A DNA stretch of 64,000 nt from Vibrio sp. SCSIO 43136. Its GTDB lineage: Bacteria > Pseudomonadota > Gammaproteobacteria > Enterobacterales > Vibrionaceae. Under the pieces are notes generated by a model. The model ran no database searches. It saw only the letters and a program-made list of their open reading frames with translations, and was not told the DNA's origin. How positions within the stretch are numbered: position 1 is the first letter of the stretch; every line of letters starts with the position of its first letter. Shown one piece after another: positions 7,885-17,226 of the stretch. Made by a program: the position numbers and the translations under genes. The DNA lies in contig NZ_CP071849.1 of the NCBI RefSeq assembly GCF_023716565.1, forward strand, positions 868,001 to 932,000, read 5' to 3'.

Positions 7885-8898
7885 ATGAACGTATTAGTAA
7901 CCGGTGGTATGGGCTATATCGGAAGCCATACCTGTATTCAGATGATTGAAGCGGGAATGACGCCAATCATTCTAGATAACCTTTATAATAGTAAAGCCAG
8001 TGTATTGGAGCGCATCGAGAAAGTTTCTGGTGTGCGTCCACTGTTCGTGGAAGGGGACATCCGCAATAAATCTTTGCTTGTTGAGACGATGAAAGCACAT
8101 CAAGTGACGGCGTGCATTCATTTTGCGGGCTTAAAAGCGGTAGGCGAGTCGGTTGAAAAGCCACTAGAGTATTATGACAACAACGTACATGGCTCACTTG
8201 TATTAGTAGAGGCTATGCGTGAGTCCGGCGTGAAGACTTTAGTGTTTAGTTCTTCCGCAACCGTGTACGGTGATCCTGCATCAGTACCGATTACTGAAGA
8301 TTTTCCAACCAGCGCAACCAACCCTTATGGCCGAAGCAAATTGATGGTCGAAGAGTGTTTAACTGATTTCCAAAAAGCTAATCCCGACTGGAGTATCACT
8401 TTGCTCCGCTACTTTAACCCGGTTGGATCACACCCGTCAGGTGAGTTAGGTGAAGATCCACAAGGCATCCCGAATAACTTGATGCCGTTTATTTCTCAGG
8501 TTGCTGTAGGCCGTCGTGAGTTCTTGAGTGTGTTTGGTAACGATTACCCAACAGTAGATGGTACAGGCGTGCGTGACTACATTCATGTGATGGACCTGTC
8601 TGATGGGCATATAGCAGCGCTTAAAGCAGTGGGTAACAAAAATGGCCTGCATATCTATAACTTAGGTACGGGCAATGGTTCAAGCGTTTTGGAAATGGTG
8701 AAAGCGTTTGAAAAAGCATCTACGACCAAAATTCCATATAAGCTTGTAGAACGCCGTCCTGGTGATATTGCAGAGTGCTGGGCTGATCCAGCTAAAGCAC
8801 AGAGTGAACTTAACTGGAAAGCTAGTCGTACTTTAGATGAAATGACTAAAGACACTTGGAATTGGCAATCAAAAAACCCTCAGGGTTATCCCGAGTAA
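7885..8898 (+). CDS. galE: UDP-glucose 4-epimerase
   Basis: A 337-residue extended short-chain dehydrogenase. The N-terminal NAD-binding motif is VTGGMGYIGSHT, the catalytic region has SSSATVYGDP and the YGRSK pair (Tyr-x3-Lys), and the C-terminal half carries LRYFNPVGSHPSG and RPGDIAECWADP, typical of GalE. It interconverts UDP-glucose and UDP-galactose for sugar catabolism and surface polysaccharide supply. The ATG at 7885 is chosen over an upstream in-frame ATG at 7846 because it follows GGAAGGG (7872-7878) and begins directly with the Rossmann strand. No other gal genes are adjacent, so it is a single-gene unit ending in a strong terminator. Confidence 0.95.
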   Translation: MNVLVTGGMGYIGSHTCIQMIEAGMTPIILDNLYNSKASVLERIEKVSGVRPLFVEGDIRNKSLLVETMKAHQVTACIHFAGLKAVGESVEKPLEYYDNNVHGSLVLVEAMRESGVKTLVFSSSATVYGDPASVPITEDFPTSATNPYGRSKLMVEECLTDFQKANPDWSITLLRYFNPVGSHPSGELGEDPQGIPNNLMPFISQVAVGRREFLSVFGNDYPTVDGTGVRDYIHVMDLSDGHIAALKAVGNKNGLHIYNLGTGNGSSVLEMVKAFEKASTTKIPYKLVERRPGDIAECWADPAKAQSELNWKASRTLDEMTKDTWNWQSKNPQGYPE

Positions 8899-8907
8899 AA
8901 ATGTAAC

Positions 8908-8933
8908 AAAAGAGGCGCTAGCGCCTCTTTTTT
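8908..8933 (+). terminator. Terminator after galE
   Basis: Perfect palindrome AGAGGCGC-TA-GCGCCTCT (8911-8928) flanked by A residues on the left and a T-run to 8933, ten bases after the galE stop. Confidence 0.9.
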
Positions 8934-9088
8934 GATCTAAATCGAGATTTTTTTAATTTTTTCGAATTGTTGCTTTTTATTTGAGCGGTAACTGCTAGAC
9001 TAACGTCGATGCTTAATTCACAGGGTTAATAAACAACTTGTTAACTTTTGTGTCTTAAGTGATTCATAATTGATATTTGGGGTACATT

Positions 9089-9163
9089 ATGGAACTTGCG
9101 CTGATCTTCGCATTCATCGTGGCAGCTGTCGTGATGGTAAGAAAAGAGAAGTTAGAAAACTAA
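9089..9163 (+). CDS. 24-residue single-span membrane peptide
   Basis: A short ORF encoding MELALIFAFIVAAVVMVRKE plus KLEN: about 16 hydrophobic residues, then a basic and acidic tail. It would insert once in the inner membrane with the charged end in the cytoplasm. A GGGG ribosome binding site (9079-9082) lies six bases before the ATG, and a terminator follows about 60 bases after the stop, so it has the layout of a complete small gene between two terminators. I do not recognise the family. Hydrophobic peptides of this size in gamma-proteobacteria often bind and modulate larger membrane complexes, but nothing here says which. It is real-looking rather than proven. Confidence 0.6.
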   Translation: MELALIFAFIVAAVVMVRKEKLEN

Positions 9164-9221
9164 GTCTACTTGTTAGTTCATTGATTCACTTTTTGATTAC
9201 TTTTTATGAACTTAACATGTT

Positions 9222-9249
9222 AAAAAGCCAGCTTGATGCTGGCTTTTTT
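9222..9249. terminator. Bidirectional terminator between the small peptide and the heme receptor gene
   Basis: Stem AGCCAGC (9226-9232) and GCTGGCT (9238-9244) with loop TTGAT, flanked by an A-run (9222-9226) and a T-run (to 9249), so it can act in both directions for the convergent genes on either side. Confidence 0.85.
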
Positions 9250-9272
9250 GTTTTTACTTTTTCTAAATTTTA

Positions 9273-11447
9273 TTAGAAGAAGTATTCGACGCTAACCGAC
9301 CAGTTACGACCCGGCTGAGTATAACGATCAACACCTGTGCTGGTGGATGTACGACCTGCTAGATCATCAAACAACCAGTATTTGGTATCGAAAGCATTAA
9401 ATAGACCAGCACGCAGAGTAAGATCATACATTGGCTGATAATATGCAGTAAGGTCTAGCGTTGCATAACCTGGTACCGTTAGATTATCTTCAGTTTCCCA
9501 ACCTGTTTTAGCTGCGGCCATGTTGACACTGGCGATACCACCAAAGTTGTTGTCATAGTTGTCATAACCGAGACCGAAAACACTCTTAAGTGGCGCAATG
9601 CTATCTAGAGTTTTACCTGTCGCTAGGTCTTTGCCAACAGTATGGGCAATCGAGAACTTAGTGTAGACACCACGTGGTGCACTAAACGCTTCATCCATTA
9701 ATACTGTGGTACCAAATTCAACGCCACTGATTTCAACTTTATCTAAGTTAACTTTTTCGTAAATTGGACGGTTGTCAGACGTTGTTTCACCCGTGTTTCG
9801 TGTAGTGATGAAATCATCATATTTGTTGTGGAAGCCAACAAGCTCGAACTTTGCGAGTTCATTGCTACCACGAAGACCGATTTCGTAAGAAGTGCTTCGT
9901 TCAGCTTTAAGATTAGGGTTTGGAGCGATGTACGCACCACTGTTATAGAAGTAGTAAAGATCTTCTACCGTTGGGGCTTTAAATCCTTGGCTGATTTGAG
10001 CGAATGTACTTAGGTTTTCATTTAAGTGGTATACCGCACCGATTTTGCCTGTGAATGCCGAATCACTGTTCGACTCGTACTCTGTAGTAAACCCATCAGT
10101 TGTACTTGGATCAGCGCTGAACGAATCGTAACGAAGGCCTGCATTCAAAATCAGACGGTCATCAAACATAAAAATTTGGTCATTGATGAACGCTCCCCAG
10201 TTAACCAGTTTTGAGTTAGGGATCTGAGTAGAGCCTGGCTTCGATGTACCTTTGTCTAGATAGTAATCGGTATTTTCTAGACTATAATCCATTTTCTGGT
10301 ACGAACCACCGTAACTGAATAGGTGATACAGAGTTTCGGCTTCTATGACTTTGTTTGCCTGAAGATCAAACTGATAAGATTTATCTTGGGCTGTGCGTTC
10401 ACGTAAGCGATTACCGTAGTTAAACATTGGGCTCGACGAAGTTACAAGCTCGTAGTTCTTGTTGATCGTCTCGTGATCTTGGTAGTTGAGTGACCATTTA
10501 ATGTCATCTGCAAACACAGCATTTGCAAGCCATTCATGTTCAATACCTACACGCATACGAGTATGGGTATCTTCAGCTCGGTTGTTGTTATAGAACAAGA
10601 AACCACCAATGTTGGTATTGTCCTCTGAACGAGTTGCTTCGTCGTACTTATTTTGATGGTATTCAATGGTAGCACCGATACGATGTGCATCATTTAATTG
10701 ATAGTACGCCTTAGCAAGTAGATTGCCGATTTTCTTGTCTGCTGGGTTAGCTAGACCACGGCTGGCACCATCGATATCGTCGCCTGTATGATGAGCTTTA
10801 GTTTCGTTGCCGTCTGCGTAAGTGAGCATAAGCAGCGTTTCTAGCTGATCTTTGCGAGCAGCCCAAGTAACAGTATTCTTGAATGTGTTGTCTGCAGAAG
10901 TGTAACCAGACTTGATGCCAAAGCGCTGTTCATCACCATCAGTTTTAAGCACATCGCTAGGGTTTTTCGTTCTAAGAAGAACTGCACCACCCAATGCATC
11001 TGCACCGTAGATACTTGAAGATGGTCCCTTATTTACCTCAATAGAAGCTAGAGTGTCTACTTCGAATGCATTTGAATAGTGGCGTTGTTCTGCTGCACCT
11101 GGATTGTATGGTACGGCTTGCTGAACACCATCTACCATTACTTTGACACGGCTTCCATCCATACCGCGAATATTGAAGCTGGAGATACCAAAGCGACCAG
11201 TTCCATTCACCTCAACACCAGGGGTGTATTTAAGTGCTTGTTTTAAATCAGTGGCCATAGCATTATCGATATCATCGCTTGATACCTTTTCAACGGTGGC
11301 AGAAACATCCTTGATGTCTTGCTCAATTTTGGTCGCCGAAACAACGACTTCGTCGAACACAATGTTAGACTGAGCAAAAACTGGTTGGGAAAGAGCTAAA
11401 AGAATACAAGAAGTCAAAAGTGGCTTCTTAAAATTATTATGCGACAT
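9273..11447 (-). CDS. hupA: TonB-dependent heme/hemoglobin receptor
   Basis: A 724-residue outer-membrane receptor. A signal peptide ends near FAQ (about residue 26), followed by a TonB box-like DEVVVSATK, a plug domain (with NIRGMDGSRVKVMVDG and GPSSSIYGADALGGAV), and a 22-strand barrel ending in phenylalanine. The heme receptor signatures FRAP (here GFKAP) and NPNL (IAPNPNLKAE) lie close together around residue 500. It takes up heme or hemoglobin iron using TonB energy. It is the HutA/HupA/HuvA type of vibrios. The divergent LysR gene and a Fur-like box in the shared spacer agree with iron and heme control. Length is usual for the family. Confidence 0.92.
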   Translation of the reverse strand: MSHNNFKKPLLTSCILLALSQPVFAQSNIVFDEVVVSATKIEQDIKDVSATVEKVSSDDIDNAMATDLKQALKYTPGVEVNGTGRFGISSFNIRGMDGSRVKVMVDGVQQAVPYNPGAAEQRHYSNAFEVDTLASIEVNKGPSSSIYGADALGGAVLLRTKNPSDVLKTDGDEQRFGIKSGYTSADNTFKNTVTWAARKDQLETLLMLTYADGNETKAHHTGDDIDGASRGLANPADKKIGNLLAKAYYQLNDAHRIGATIEYHQNKYDEATRSEDNTNIGGFLFYNNNRAEDTHTRMRVGIEHEWLANAVFADDIKWSLNYQDHETINKNYELVTSSSPMFNYGNRLRERTAQDKSYQFDLQANKVIEAETLYHLFSYGGSYQKMDYSLENTDYYLDKGTSKPGSTQIPNSKLVNWGAFINDQIFMFDDRLILNAGLRYDSFSADPSTTDGFTTEYESNSDSAFTGKIGAVYHLNENLSTFAQISQGFKAPTVEDLYYFYNSGAYIAPNPNLKAERSTSYEIGLRGSNELAKFELVGFHNKYDDFITTRNTGETTSDNRPIYEKVNLDKVEISGVEFGTTVLMDEAFSAPRGVYTKFSIAHTVGKDLATGKTLDSIAPLKSVFGLGYDNYDNNFGGIASVNMAAAKTGWETEDNLTVPGYATLDLTAYYQPMYDLTLRAGLFNAFDTKYWLFDDLAGRTSTSTGVDRYTQPGRNWSVSVEYFF

Positions 11448-11499
11448 ATATTATCCATCTTCGTCGTAGTGTTGAACGAGACGGAGTGTATTGGATCTA

Positions 11500-11518
11500 A
11501 ATGATAATAACTATCGTT
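11500..11518. promoter_or_regulatory. Fur-box-like operator upstream of the heme receptor gene
   Basis: A 19-base imperfect palindrome, AATGATAATAACTATCGTT, close to the classical Fur consensus GATAATGATAATCATTATC. It lies 53 bases ahead of the receptor start in the spacer shared with the LysR gene. The match is by eye; binding is inferred. Confidence 0.65.
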
Positions 11519-11680
11519 ATTGTTATCACTTAATGACTATTAGTTGGTAGCTATGAACGGTTTGTTTTCATTTAAGTCCTAATTAACAGTCACTTAAGTT
11601 AATTGCGGATAGTTCATTAGTTGATTTTACAAAATCCCATAATGTGACATTGATCGCATTTGGTTCTCGTGGAGCTTTAA

Positions 11681-12613
11681 ATGAGTAGTACGATTACATT
11701 GGAAGCGTTGCATATTTTGGATGCGATTGAGAGACGTGGCAGTTTTGCTGCTGCTGCTCAGGAGCTAAATAGAGCACCTTCTTCATTGAGTTATCAAATC
11801 CAAAAACTCGAACAAGACTTAGATTTGGTGATTTTTGATAGATCTGGTCATCGTGCAAACTTTACGGAAGCAGGAAAGCTACTGCTTGAACGAGGGCGAT
11901 TACTCATTAGTGCAGCGCAAGATATGGTATCGGACGCTAACGTGGTTGCCCATGGTTGGGAACTTGATCTGACAATTGCACATGACGGCATCATACCAGT
12001 ATCTACGTTCTTTCCATTGGTGGAACATTTGGGGGCAGTTAGTAAGACGAGAATAAAGCTGCAAGAGGAAATATTGGCTGGGGGCTGGGAAGCGCTAGCT
12101 ACGGAACGAGCCGACTTGTTGGTATGCCCTCGTCCAGAAACCGTGCCTCAAGATGTGAAAATTGAGCCCATTGGCAAGATATCGATGACATGGGTTGCTG
12201 CACATGACCACTATATCCATAAACGGAAAGGAAAACTCGATCCGGAGGCACGGAAACGTTACAGGGTAATTGCTATCGCCGATACCGCTCGAGATGCGCC
12301 GACACTTAGCTTTAATATACTGGATGAACAACCAGTGCTAACCGTGACAAACTTTCACGCCAAAATAGAAGCACTGATTGCAGGAATTGGAATAGGTACC
12401 ATCCCTACACATATAGCCGAGCGATTGATTGAACAAAATCTTTTAGCGCCAATCGCAGCGACAGAAAGCGCAGAGCTAGATGTCGTATTGGCCTGGCGAC
12501 GCAACAAAATGGGTAAGAGTAAGTCATGGTGTATCCAATACATCAAAGAGCATTGGAAACTCGATTACTCATTTAAAGGCAGCCTCATATCGGCTACACC
12601 ATCTTCGAATTGA
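11681..12613 (+). CDS. hupR: LysR-family regulator, HupR-like
   Basis: A 310-residue LysR-type regulator: N-terminal winged helix (LHILDAIERRGSFAAAAQEL and PSSLSYQIQKLEQDL, about residues 9-47), then a periplasmic-binding-protein-like effector domain. It diverges from the heme receptor gene with 233 bases between. In Vibrio vulnificus a LysR protein, HupR, in this position activates hupA with heme; that is the basis for the symbol. GGAG (11671-11674) six bases ahead supports the start. Its 3' end overlaps the convergent patZ coding sequence by 49 bases. The regulator family is certain; the heme role is by position. Confidence 0.82.
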   Translation: MSSTITLEALHILDAIERRGSFAAAAQELNRAPSSLSYQIQKLEQDLDLVIFDRSGHRANFTEAGKLLLERGRLLISAAQDMVSDANVVAHGWELDLTIAHDGIIPVSTFFPLVEHLGAVSKTRIKLQEEILAGGWEALATERADLLVCPRPETVPQDVKIEPIGKISMTWVAAHDHYIHKRKGKLDPEARKRYRVIAIADTARDAPTLSFNILDEQPVLTVTNFHAKIEALIAGIGIGTIPTHIAERLIEQNLLAPIAATESAELDVVLAWRRNKMGKSKSWCIQYIKEHWKLDYSFKGSLISATPSSN

Positions 12614-15246
12614 ACATCAATTTCAAAACCCATTCTTTGGGCTAGGGTGAGCATGCCGCGATTAGACGGCATGGTCATTCCAGACATTTGTTTGGTTCCT
12701 CGCACTTTGCAATAGCTGATGATTTTTTCCATTAGCACCTTGCCCAATCCAATACCTTTTAAGTCTGAACGGACTAATATTGCGAATTCAGCATCAATGT
12801 TTTGGGGGTCTGCGAGTGCACGAGCAACACCGATAATCACCTCTTTGCCTTGATCCACTTTGGTTGCGACGAATGCCATTTCGCGGTTGTAATCGATCTG
12901 AGTGAAATTGGCTAGGTCTTCGTGATTAAATTCACCTACATCGCTAAAGAAGCGTTTATATAAATCTTCCTTGGAGACTTGATGAATAAAATCCGCATGC
13001 TTAGGCTCATCCTCAGGAAGAATAGGGCGTAAAAGGATGTCACTGCCATCTTTTAGTGTTATATGCTGCTCAAACTCGACAGGGTACGGGCGGATGGCAA
13101 GCCTTTGGTGTTGATGGCCTTGATGTGGCGCCAGTTTTAGATCTGCATCTAGGATAGTGAATTGGCTACCAGACGCTAATGCTGGATGGATATCCAGTTC
13201 TATGATTTCAGGGCAATCGATCACCATCTGTGAAATTCTTACTAAGAAGTCACAAAGTGCTGGAATATCTACTGGGTTTGGGCCTTGCTGAAGTCTGAGC
13301 TTACCCGATTTAACGGCTCTAACGACTAAGTATCTAGCGAGGGCTGTATTCAGTGGTGGTATAGCGACCGCAGCATCTTTCGCAAGGTCCCACTCTATGC
13401 TGCCTTCACCAAGCATTATCACTGGTCCAAATATAGGGTCGGTGTGTACTTTGACTCGGATCTCTTGACCGCCGCTCCGTTGGGCCATTCCTTGAACCAA
13501 CAGCCCTTCAATCAAGGCTGCTGGGTAAGCTAAAGCCACTCGATCTTTAATTGCTTGCGCTGCGTTGGCCACTTCGGTGCTGGTTCTTAAGTTCAGCATT
13601 ACCCCGTGAACCTCGGATTTGTGCGCTATATCTGGAGAGCGGAGTTTAACTGCGACGGGGTAGCCAATCTTTTCGGCAATATGGACAGCTTCAGTTGGGT
13701 CTGAACATATCCACGTAGGAAGCACCTCAAACCCGTAGGCTTCTAGTAAAGGTGCGAGTTGGTGAGTATCTAAACTTACTCTTTTTTCAGATAACTGTTT
13801 TTTTATCCAGTATCTAGATTGTTCTAGACCTTGTGCATCTATTTGACCAGTTGAAACCGGAGTTTCCATCAACTGGCGCTGGTTACGGCGGTACTCGACG
13901 AGGTGCATGAATGCGATAACAGCACTTTCTGCGGTGCGATAGGTTGGAATACCGGCTTCGGTGAATAATAACCGAGCTTCACGGGTAGTTTGCTCACCGC
14001 TCCAATTGGTAAGAATGTTAAAGTGGCGTTTTCTAGGATGTTTCTGGATACAATCGATGATTGCTTGCGCCGTTTTTGTCGACTTTGCTATTGCTGACGG
14101 GCTATGCATGATTAGCAACGCATCGAACTCATCGCTGTCTAGCAAGGTCTCAATAGTTTTAATATAGCGGGAGTTATCGGCGTCCCCAATAAGGTCGATT
14201 GGGTTAGATTTCGACCAACTTTCTGGAAGGTGTTGATTGAGTTTAGAAATCAACTCATCAGAGAGCTTGGCAAGCTTTCCTCCTCGTTGAATTAGAGTAT
14301 CCACAGCCATCACTGCTGGGCCTCCACCGTTAGTGACGATGGCGAGTCTTTCCCCTCTAAGTGGTACCGCATGAGTCAATGTTTCAACTGCGGCAAATAG
14401 CTCATGAGTGTTGCTTACTCTCAGCATGCCCGAACGACGTATCGCAGCATCATAGACCACATCAAGACTTGGTAATCCACCAGTGTGTAAGATGGCGGCC
14501 TCTTGACCTTCCAAGGTACGCCCGCCTTTGAGAACCAGGATCCGGCGATTACGACTCGCAGCCCGAGCTGCAGAAATGAAAGCACGAGCATCCTTGATGG
14601 AGTCGATATAGAGCAGTATTGCTTCTGTTTTGCTGTCGGTACATAAAGTATCTAATAGTTCTGGTACATCGATATCTCCAGCATTTCCTAAGGAGATAAA
14701 CGAAGAGAAACCAATGTTCTTGTCATTAGCCCAATCAAGCACGGTTGTACAAACTGCCGCAGATTGTGAAATAAAAGCGAGTTTTCCACGTGACGCCGTC
14801 ACGGGTGAGAAGGAGGCGTTAATGCCAGCCCACGGTAAAATCACCCCCAAGCTGTTTGGCCCGAGCACTCTTATGTTGTGCTGTGTGGCTATCTCTAAAC
14901 AGGCCTGTTCGATAGTTTCGTCTTGGTCAGTCTTTTGGTACATATCGGATGACAGAACGATAACGGCGCCAATACCTTTGGACGCTAACTGCTTAAAGAG
15001 TTCGACATTTCTAGAGGCATGTGTACACAAAATGGCTAGATCAGGGATGATTGGCAGTGCATCAATGGAAGGATAGGAAAGCACCCCTCGAACAGATTTA
15101 TGCTTGGGATTTACCGGCAATATTGCTCCAGAAAAACCACCTTCTAAAAGGTTTTTCATGACAATTTTACCAGCACGATGAGGTGAATTTGATGCGCCTA
15201 TCACGGCGATAGAAGAAGGCTTAAGTAGTTTGTCTAATCCGTTCAT
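12565..15246 (-). CDS. patZ: Protein lysine acetyltransferase, acyl-CoA synthetase-like plus GNAT (Pka/YfiQ type)
   Basis: An 893-residue fusion. The N-terminal CoA-binding domain begins LLKPSSIAVIGASNSPHRAG; then come a ligase-CoA domain, an ATP-grasp domain (about residues 490-710, with VAVKLRSPDIAHKSEVHGV), and a C-terminal GNAT acetyltransferase domain (about 740-890, with the acetyl-CoA loop SDLKGIGLGKVLMEKII). The NDP-forming acyl-CoA synthetase half is normally inactive and regulatory; the GNAT half acetylates lysines, including acetyl-CoA synthetase. An upstream ATG at 15258 is in frame, but GAGGAT lies just before the ATG at 15246, which is preferred. The 3' end overlaps the convergent LysR gene by 49 bases. 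Confidence 0.9.
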   Translation of the reverse strand: MNGLDKLLKPSSIAVIGASNSPHRAGKIVMKNLLEGGFSGAILPVNPKHKSVRGVLSYPSIDALPIIPDLAILCTHASRNVELFKQLASKGIGAVIVLSSDMYQKTDQDETIEQACLEIATQHNIRVLGPNSLGVILPWAGINASFSPVTASRGKLAFISQSAAVCTTVLDWANDKNIGFSSFISLGNAGDIDVPELLDTLCTDSKTEAILLYIDSIKDARAFISAARAASRNRRILVLKGGRTLEGQEAAILHTGGLPSLDVVYDAAIRRSGMLRVSNTHELFAAVETLTHAVPLRGERLAIVTNGGGPAVMAVDTLIQRGGKLAKLSDELISKLNQHLPESWSKSNPIDLIGDADNSRYIKTIETLLDSDEFDALLIMHSPSAIAKSTKTAQAIIDCIQKHPRKRHFNILTNWSGEQTTREARLLFTEAGIPTYRTAESAVIAFMHLVEYRRNQRQLMETPVSTGQIDAQGLEQSRYWIKKQLSEKRVSLDTHQLAPLLEAYGFEVLPTWICSDPTEAVHIAEKIGYPVAVKLRSPDIAHKSEVHGVMLNLRTSTEVANAAQAIKDRVALAYPAALIEGLLVQGMAQRSGGQEIRVKVHTDPIFGPVIMLGEGSIEWDLAKDAAVAIPPLNTALARYLVVRAVKSGKLRLQQGPNPVDIPALCDFLVRISQMVIDCPEIIELDIHPALASGSQFTILDADLKLAPHQGHQHQRLAIRPYPVEFEQHITLKDGSDILLRPILPEDEPKHADFIHQVSKEDLYKRFFSDVGEFNHEDLANFTQIDYNREMAFVATKVDQGKEVIIGVARALADPQNIDAEFAILVRSDLKGIGLGKVLMEKIISYCKVRGTKQMSGMTMPSNRGMLTLAQRMGFEIDVQFEDGVADMRLPLNE

Positions 15247-15499
15247 CGTTATCCTCATACGCAGCTTGACCTAATCAGTCTAAATCAATCCTACGAAGAA
15301 AAACGAAACCTCTTAATGCTATGTGATCCTAGCCAAGCTTATTAACAGATTAGTTGATGCTTCTTTATCCAATCTCAACCGTTCGTTAAATTATTGTGTG
15401 CCAAATCCCGTTATAGACTAGAATAAACGTTACTATGCCCTTGATTCCCAAGCTATCTATGGGCATCCTTTAAAAAGTTTAACCAGATATCGAATCAAT

Positions 15500-16063
15500 A
15501 TGAAAAAAGTCACTATCATTGCTCTATCTATGCTACTCGCAGCATGTGCTTCTGATACTTATGAAAAGGGAGTAACCACTGAGTCGTATAGAGAAGATTA
15601 TCAAGTCGATACCATTGCAGCGCCTCTAATGGCTGAAGAAGCAAAGCAAGATATCAAGGAAGAAGCGATTGTGGCTTCAAAACCTGAACCAACGGAGCAA
15701 AAGCCAATGAAGGCTGCTCCTGCGCCAACCAAGAAGAAGGTTAAGATCCTTCCTCCGACAGAAGAACATTTGAAGATGAATCCGCGCTATGGGTTCACCA
15801 TCCAAGTCATTGCAGTAGATAGCGAAGCGAAACTGCCTAAAGTTGCAGAAAAGCTTCCAAATGGCCAACCCGTGTGGGGCAACTACAAGCTGGTTAATGG
15901 TACCAAGTGGTACACAGTATTATACGGTGATTATGCATCTCGCGCTGAAGCGAAAGCGGCGATTGCTAACCTTCCAGCGGAGTTTAGAAAGCTAAAACCG
16001 TTCACTAAGAGCATTGATGATATTAAGAACTCTGCGTATCCAACATTGGACAAGCTGAAATAG
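15500..16063 (+). CDS. SPOR-domain lipoprotein
   Basis: A 187-residue lipoprotein. The N-terminus MKKVTIIALSMLLAACAS holds a lipobox (LAAC) with Cys16 as the lipidated residue; Ser at the next position favours sorting to the outer membrane. A Pro/Lys-rich linker (about 60-90) leads to a SPOR-like domain (about 97-175: YGFTIQVIAVDSEAKLPKVA ... WYTVLYGDYASRAEAKAAI). SPOR domains bind denuded peptidoglycan at division sites. It lies upstream of ddl in the same orientation but with its own terminator. Its exact role is unknown; a periplasmic cell-wall function is likely. Confidence 0.85.
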   Translation: MKKVTIIALSMLLAACASDTYEKGVTTESYREDYQVDTIAAPLMAEEAKQDIKEEAIVASKPEPTEQKPMKAAPAPTKKKVKILPPTEEHLKMNPRYGFTIQVIAVDSEAKLPKVAEKLPNGQPVWGNYKLVNGTKWYTVLYGDYASRAEAKAAIANLPAEFRKLKPFTKSIDDIKNSAYPTLDKLK

Positions 16064-16074
16064 TATTGATCACG

Positions 16075-16100
16075 AAAAGGGGCTTTTAGCCCCTTTTTTT
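16075..16100 (+). terminator. Terminator after the SPOR lipoprotein gene
   Basis: Stem GGGGCT/AGCCCC with a TTT loop (16079-16093), A residues on the left and seven T residues on the right (to 16100). Confidence 0.88.
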
Positions 16101-16227
16101 ATTTGAGTTTGCTGCATATGTGACCATGCGAGCTAAATCACTTCGTTATTGACGCTTTTTTTACTGAATCTGATCCTCTAAAGCATTAAACTCAACTGTA
16201 AAATCGTTTCTTCATGGAAATTACGGA

Positions 16228-17226
16228 ATGAAACAACTGAATATCTTACTTCTGTGCGGTGGTGGCTCTAGTGAGCACGAAGTATCGCTGTTATCAGCTA
16301 ACTACCTACAACAACAACTTGAAATCTCACCTAACTTTAATGTTATCCGTGTTGAGATGAACTCTCTGGATTGGCGACTAGAAAACGGCGTCAAAACCGA
16401 ACTTGATATCGCACATGCTTCGATCAAAGGTGAGGACCATGAGATCCATATTGATTTTATCGTTCCGTGTATTCATGGGTTTCCAGGCGAAACAGGTGAT
16501 ATCCAATCAATGTTCGAGTTAGCTAAGATCCCATATCTTGGTTGCGGAGCTGAAGCTAGCACAAACAGTTTTAACAAAATCACTTCTAAGCTTTGGTACG
16601 ATGCGCTCGGAATCGCTAATACTCCATATCTTTTCCTTACTGAGAATAATGAAGAGGCGATTGAGCAAACTGAGCAGGCGTTTAATCAATGGGGCAAGAT
16701 CTTTGTTAAAGCGGCACGCCAAGGCTCATCTGTAGGTTGTTACCCAGTTTCTAGCATTGAGGAACTTCGCCCTGCAGTTGCCAACGCATTTAACTACTCC
16801 GAGCAAGTATTGGTAGAGAAAGCAGTAACCCCCCGCGAACTTGAAGTCGCGGCTTATGAATATCAAGGCAAACTTGTGGTGACTAAACCCGGTGAGGTTA
16901 TTGCTCCAAGTGAAACTTTCTATTCTTATGAAGAGAAATACAGCTCTGACAGTCATTCTGTGACACATGTTGAAGCATCTGACTTAACACAAGAGCAGTT
17001 GAATACCATCGAGGCGTATTCTCTGAAAGTGTTTAAGCACATGCAGCTTAAAGATTTATCGAGAATTGACTTTTTCTTGACCGAAGATAATGAGATCTAT
17101 CTAAATGAAGTGAATACCTTCCCAGGTATGACGCCTATCTCTATGTTCCCTAAAATGGTCGAGCACAGTGGATTAGACTTCGCTGAGTTTTTGAGAAGTG
17201 CCGTTGAAACTGCCTTGGAAGCTTAA
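16228..17226 (+). CDS. ddl: D-alanine--D-alanine ligase
   Basis: A 332-residue ATP-grasp ligase. The N-terminus has the glycine-rich GGGSSEHEVSLLSA motif, the centre has VKAARQGSSVGC and VEKAVTPRELEVA, and the C-terminus has the metal/ATP-binding NEVNTFPGMTPISMFPKM segment. It joins two D-alanines for peptidoglycan precursor synthesis. The gene is outside the dcw cluster, as for the stand-alone Ddl of vibrios. Its stop codon shares the palindromic TTAA (17223-17226) with the stop of the convergent recombinase gene, so there is no spacer and no terminator between them. Confidence 0.95.
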   Translation: MKQLNILLLCGGGSSEHEVSLLSANYLQQQLEISPNFNVIRVEMNSLDWRLENGVKTELDIAHASIKGEDHEIHIDFIVPCIHGFPGETGDIQSMFELAKIPYLGCGAEASTNSFNKITSKLWYDALGIANTPYLFLTENNEEAIEQTEQAFNQWGKIFVKAARQGSSVGCYPVSSIEELRPAVANAFNYSEQVLVEKAVTPRELEVAAYEYQGKLVVTKPGEVIAPSETFYSYEEKYSSDSHSVTHVEASDLTQEQLNTIEAYSLKVFKHMQLKDLSRIDFFLTEDNEIYLNEVNTFPGMTPISMFPKMVEHSGLDFAEFLRSAVETALEA

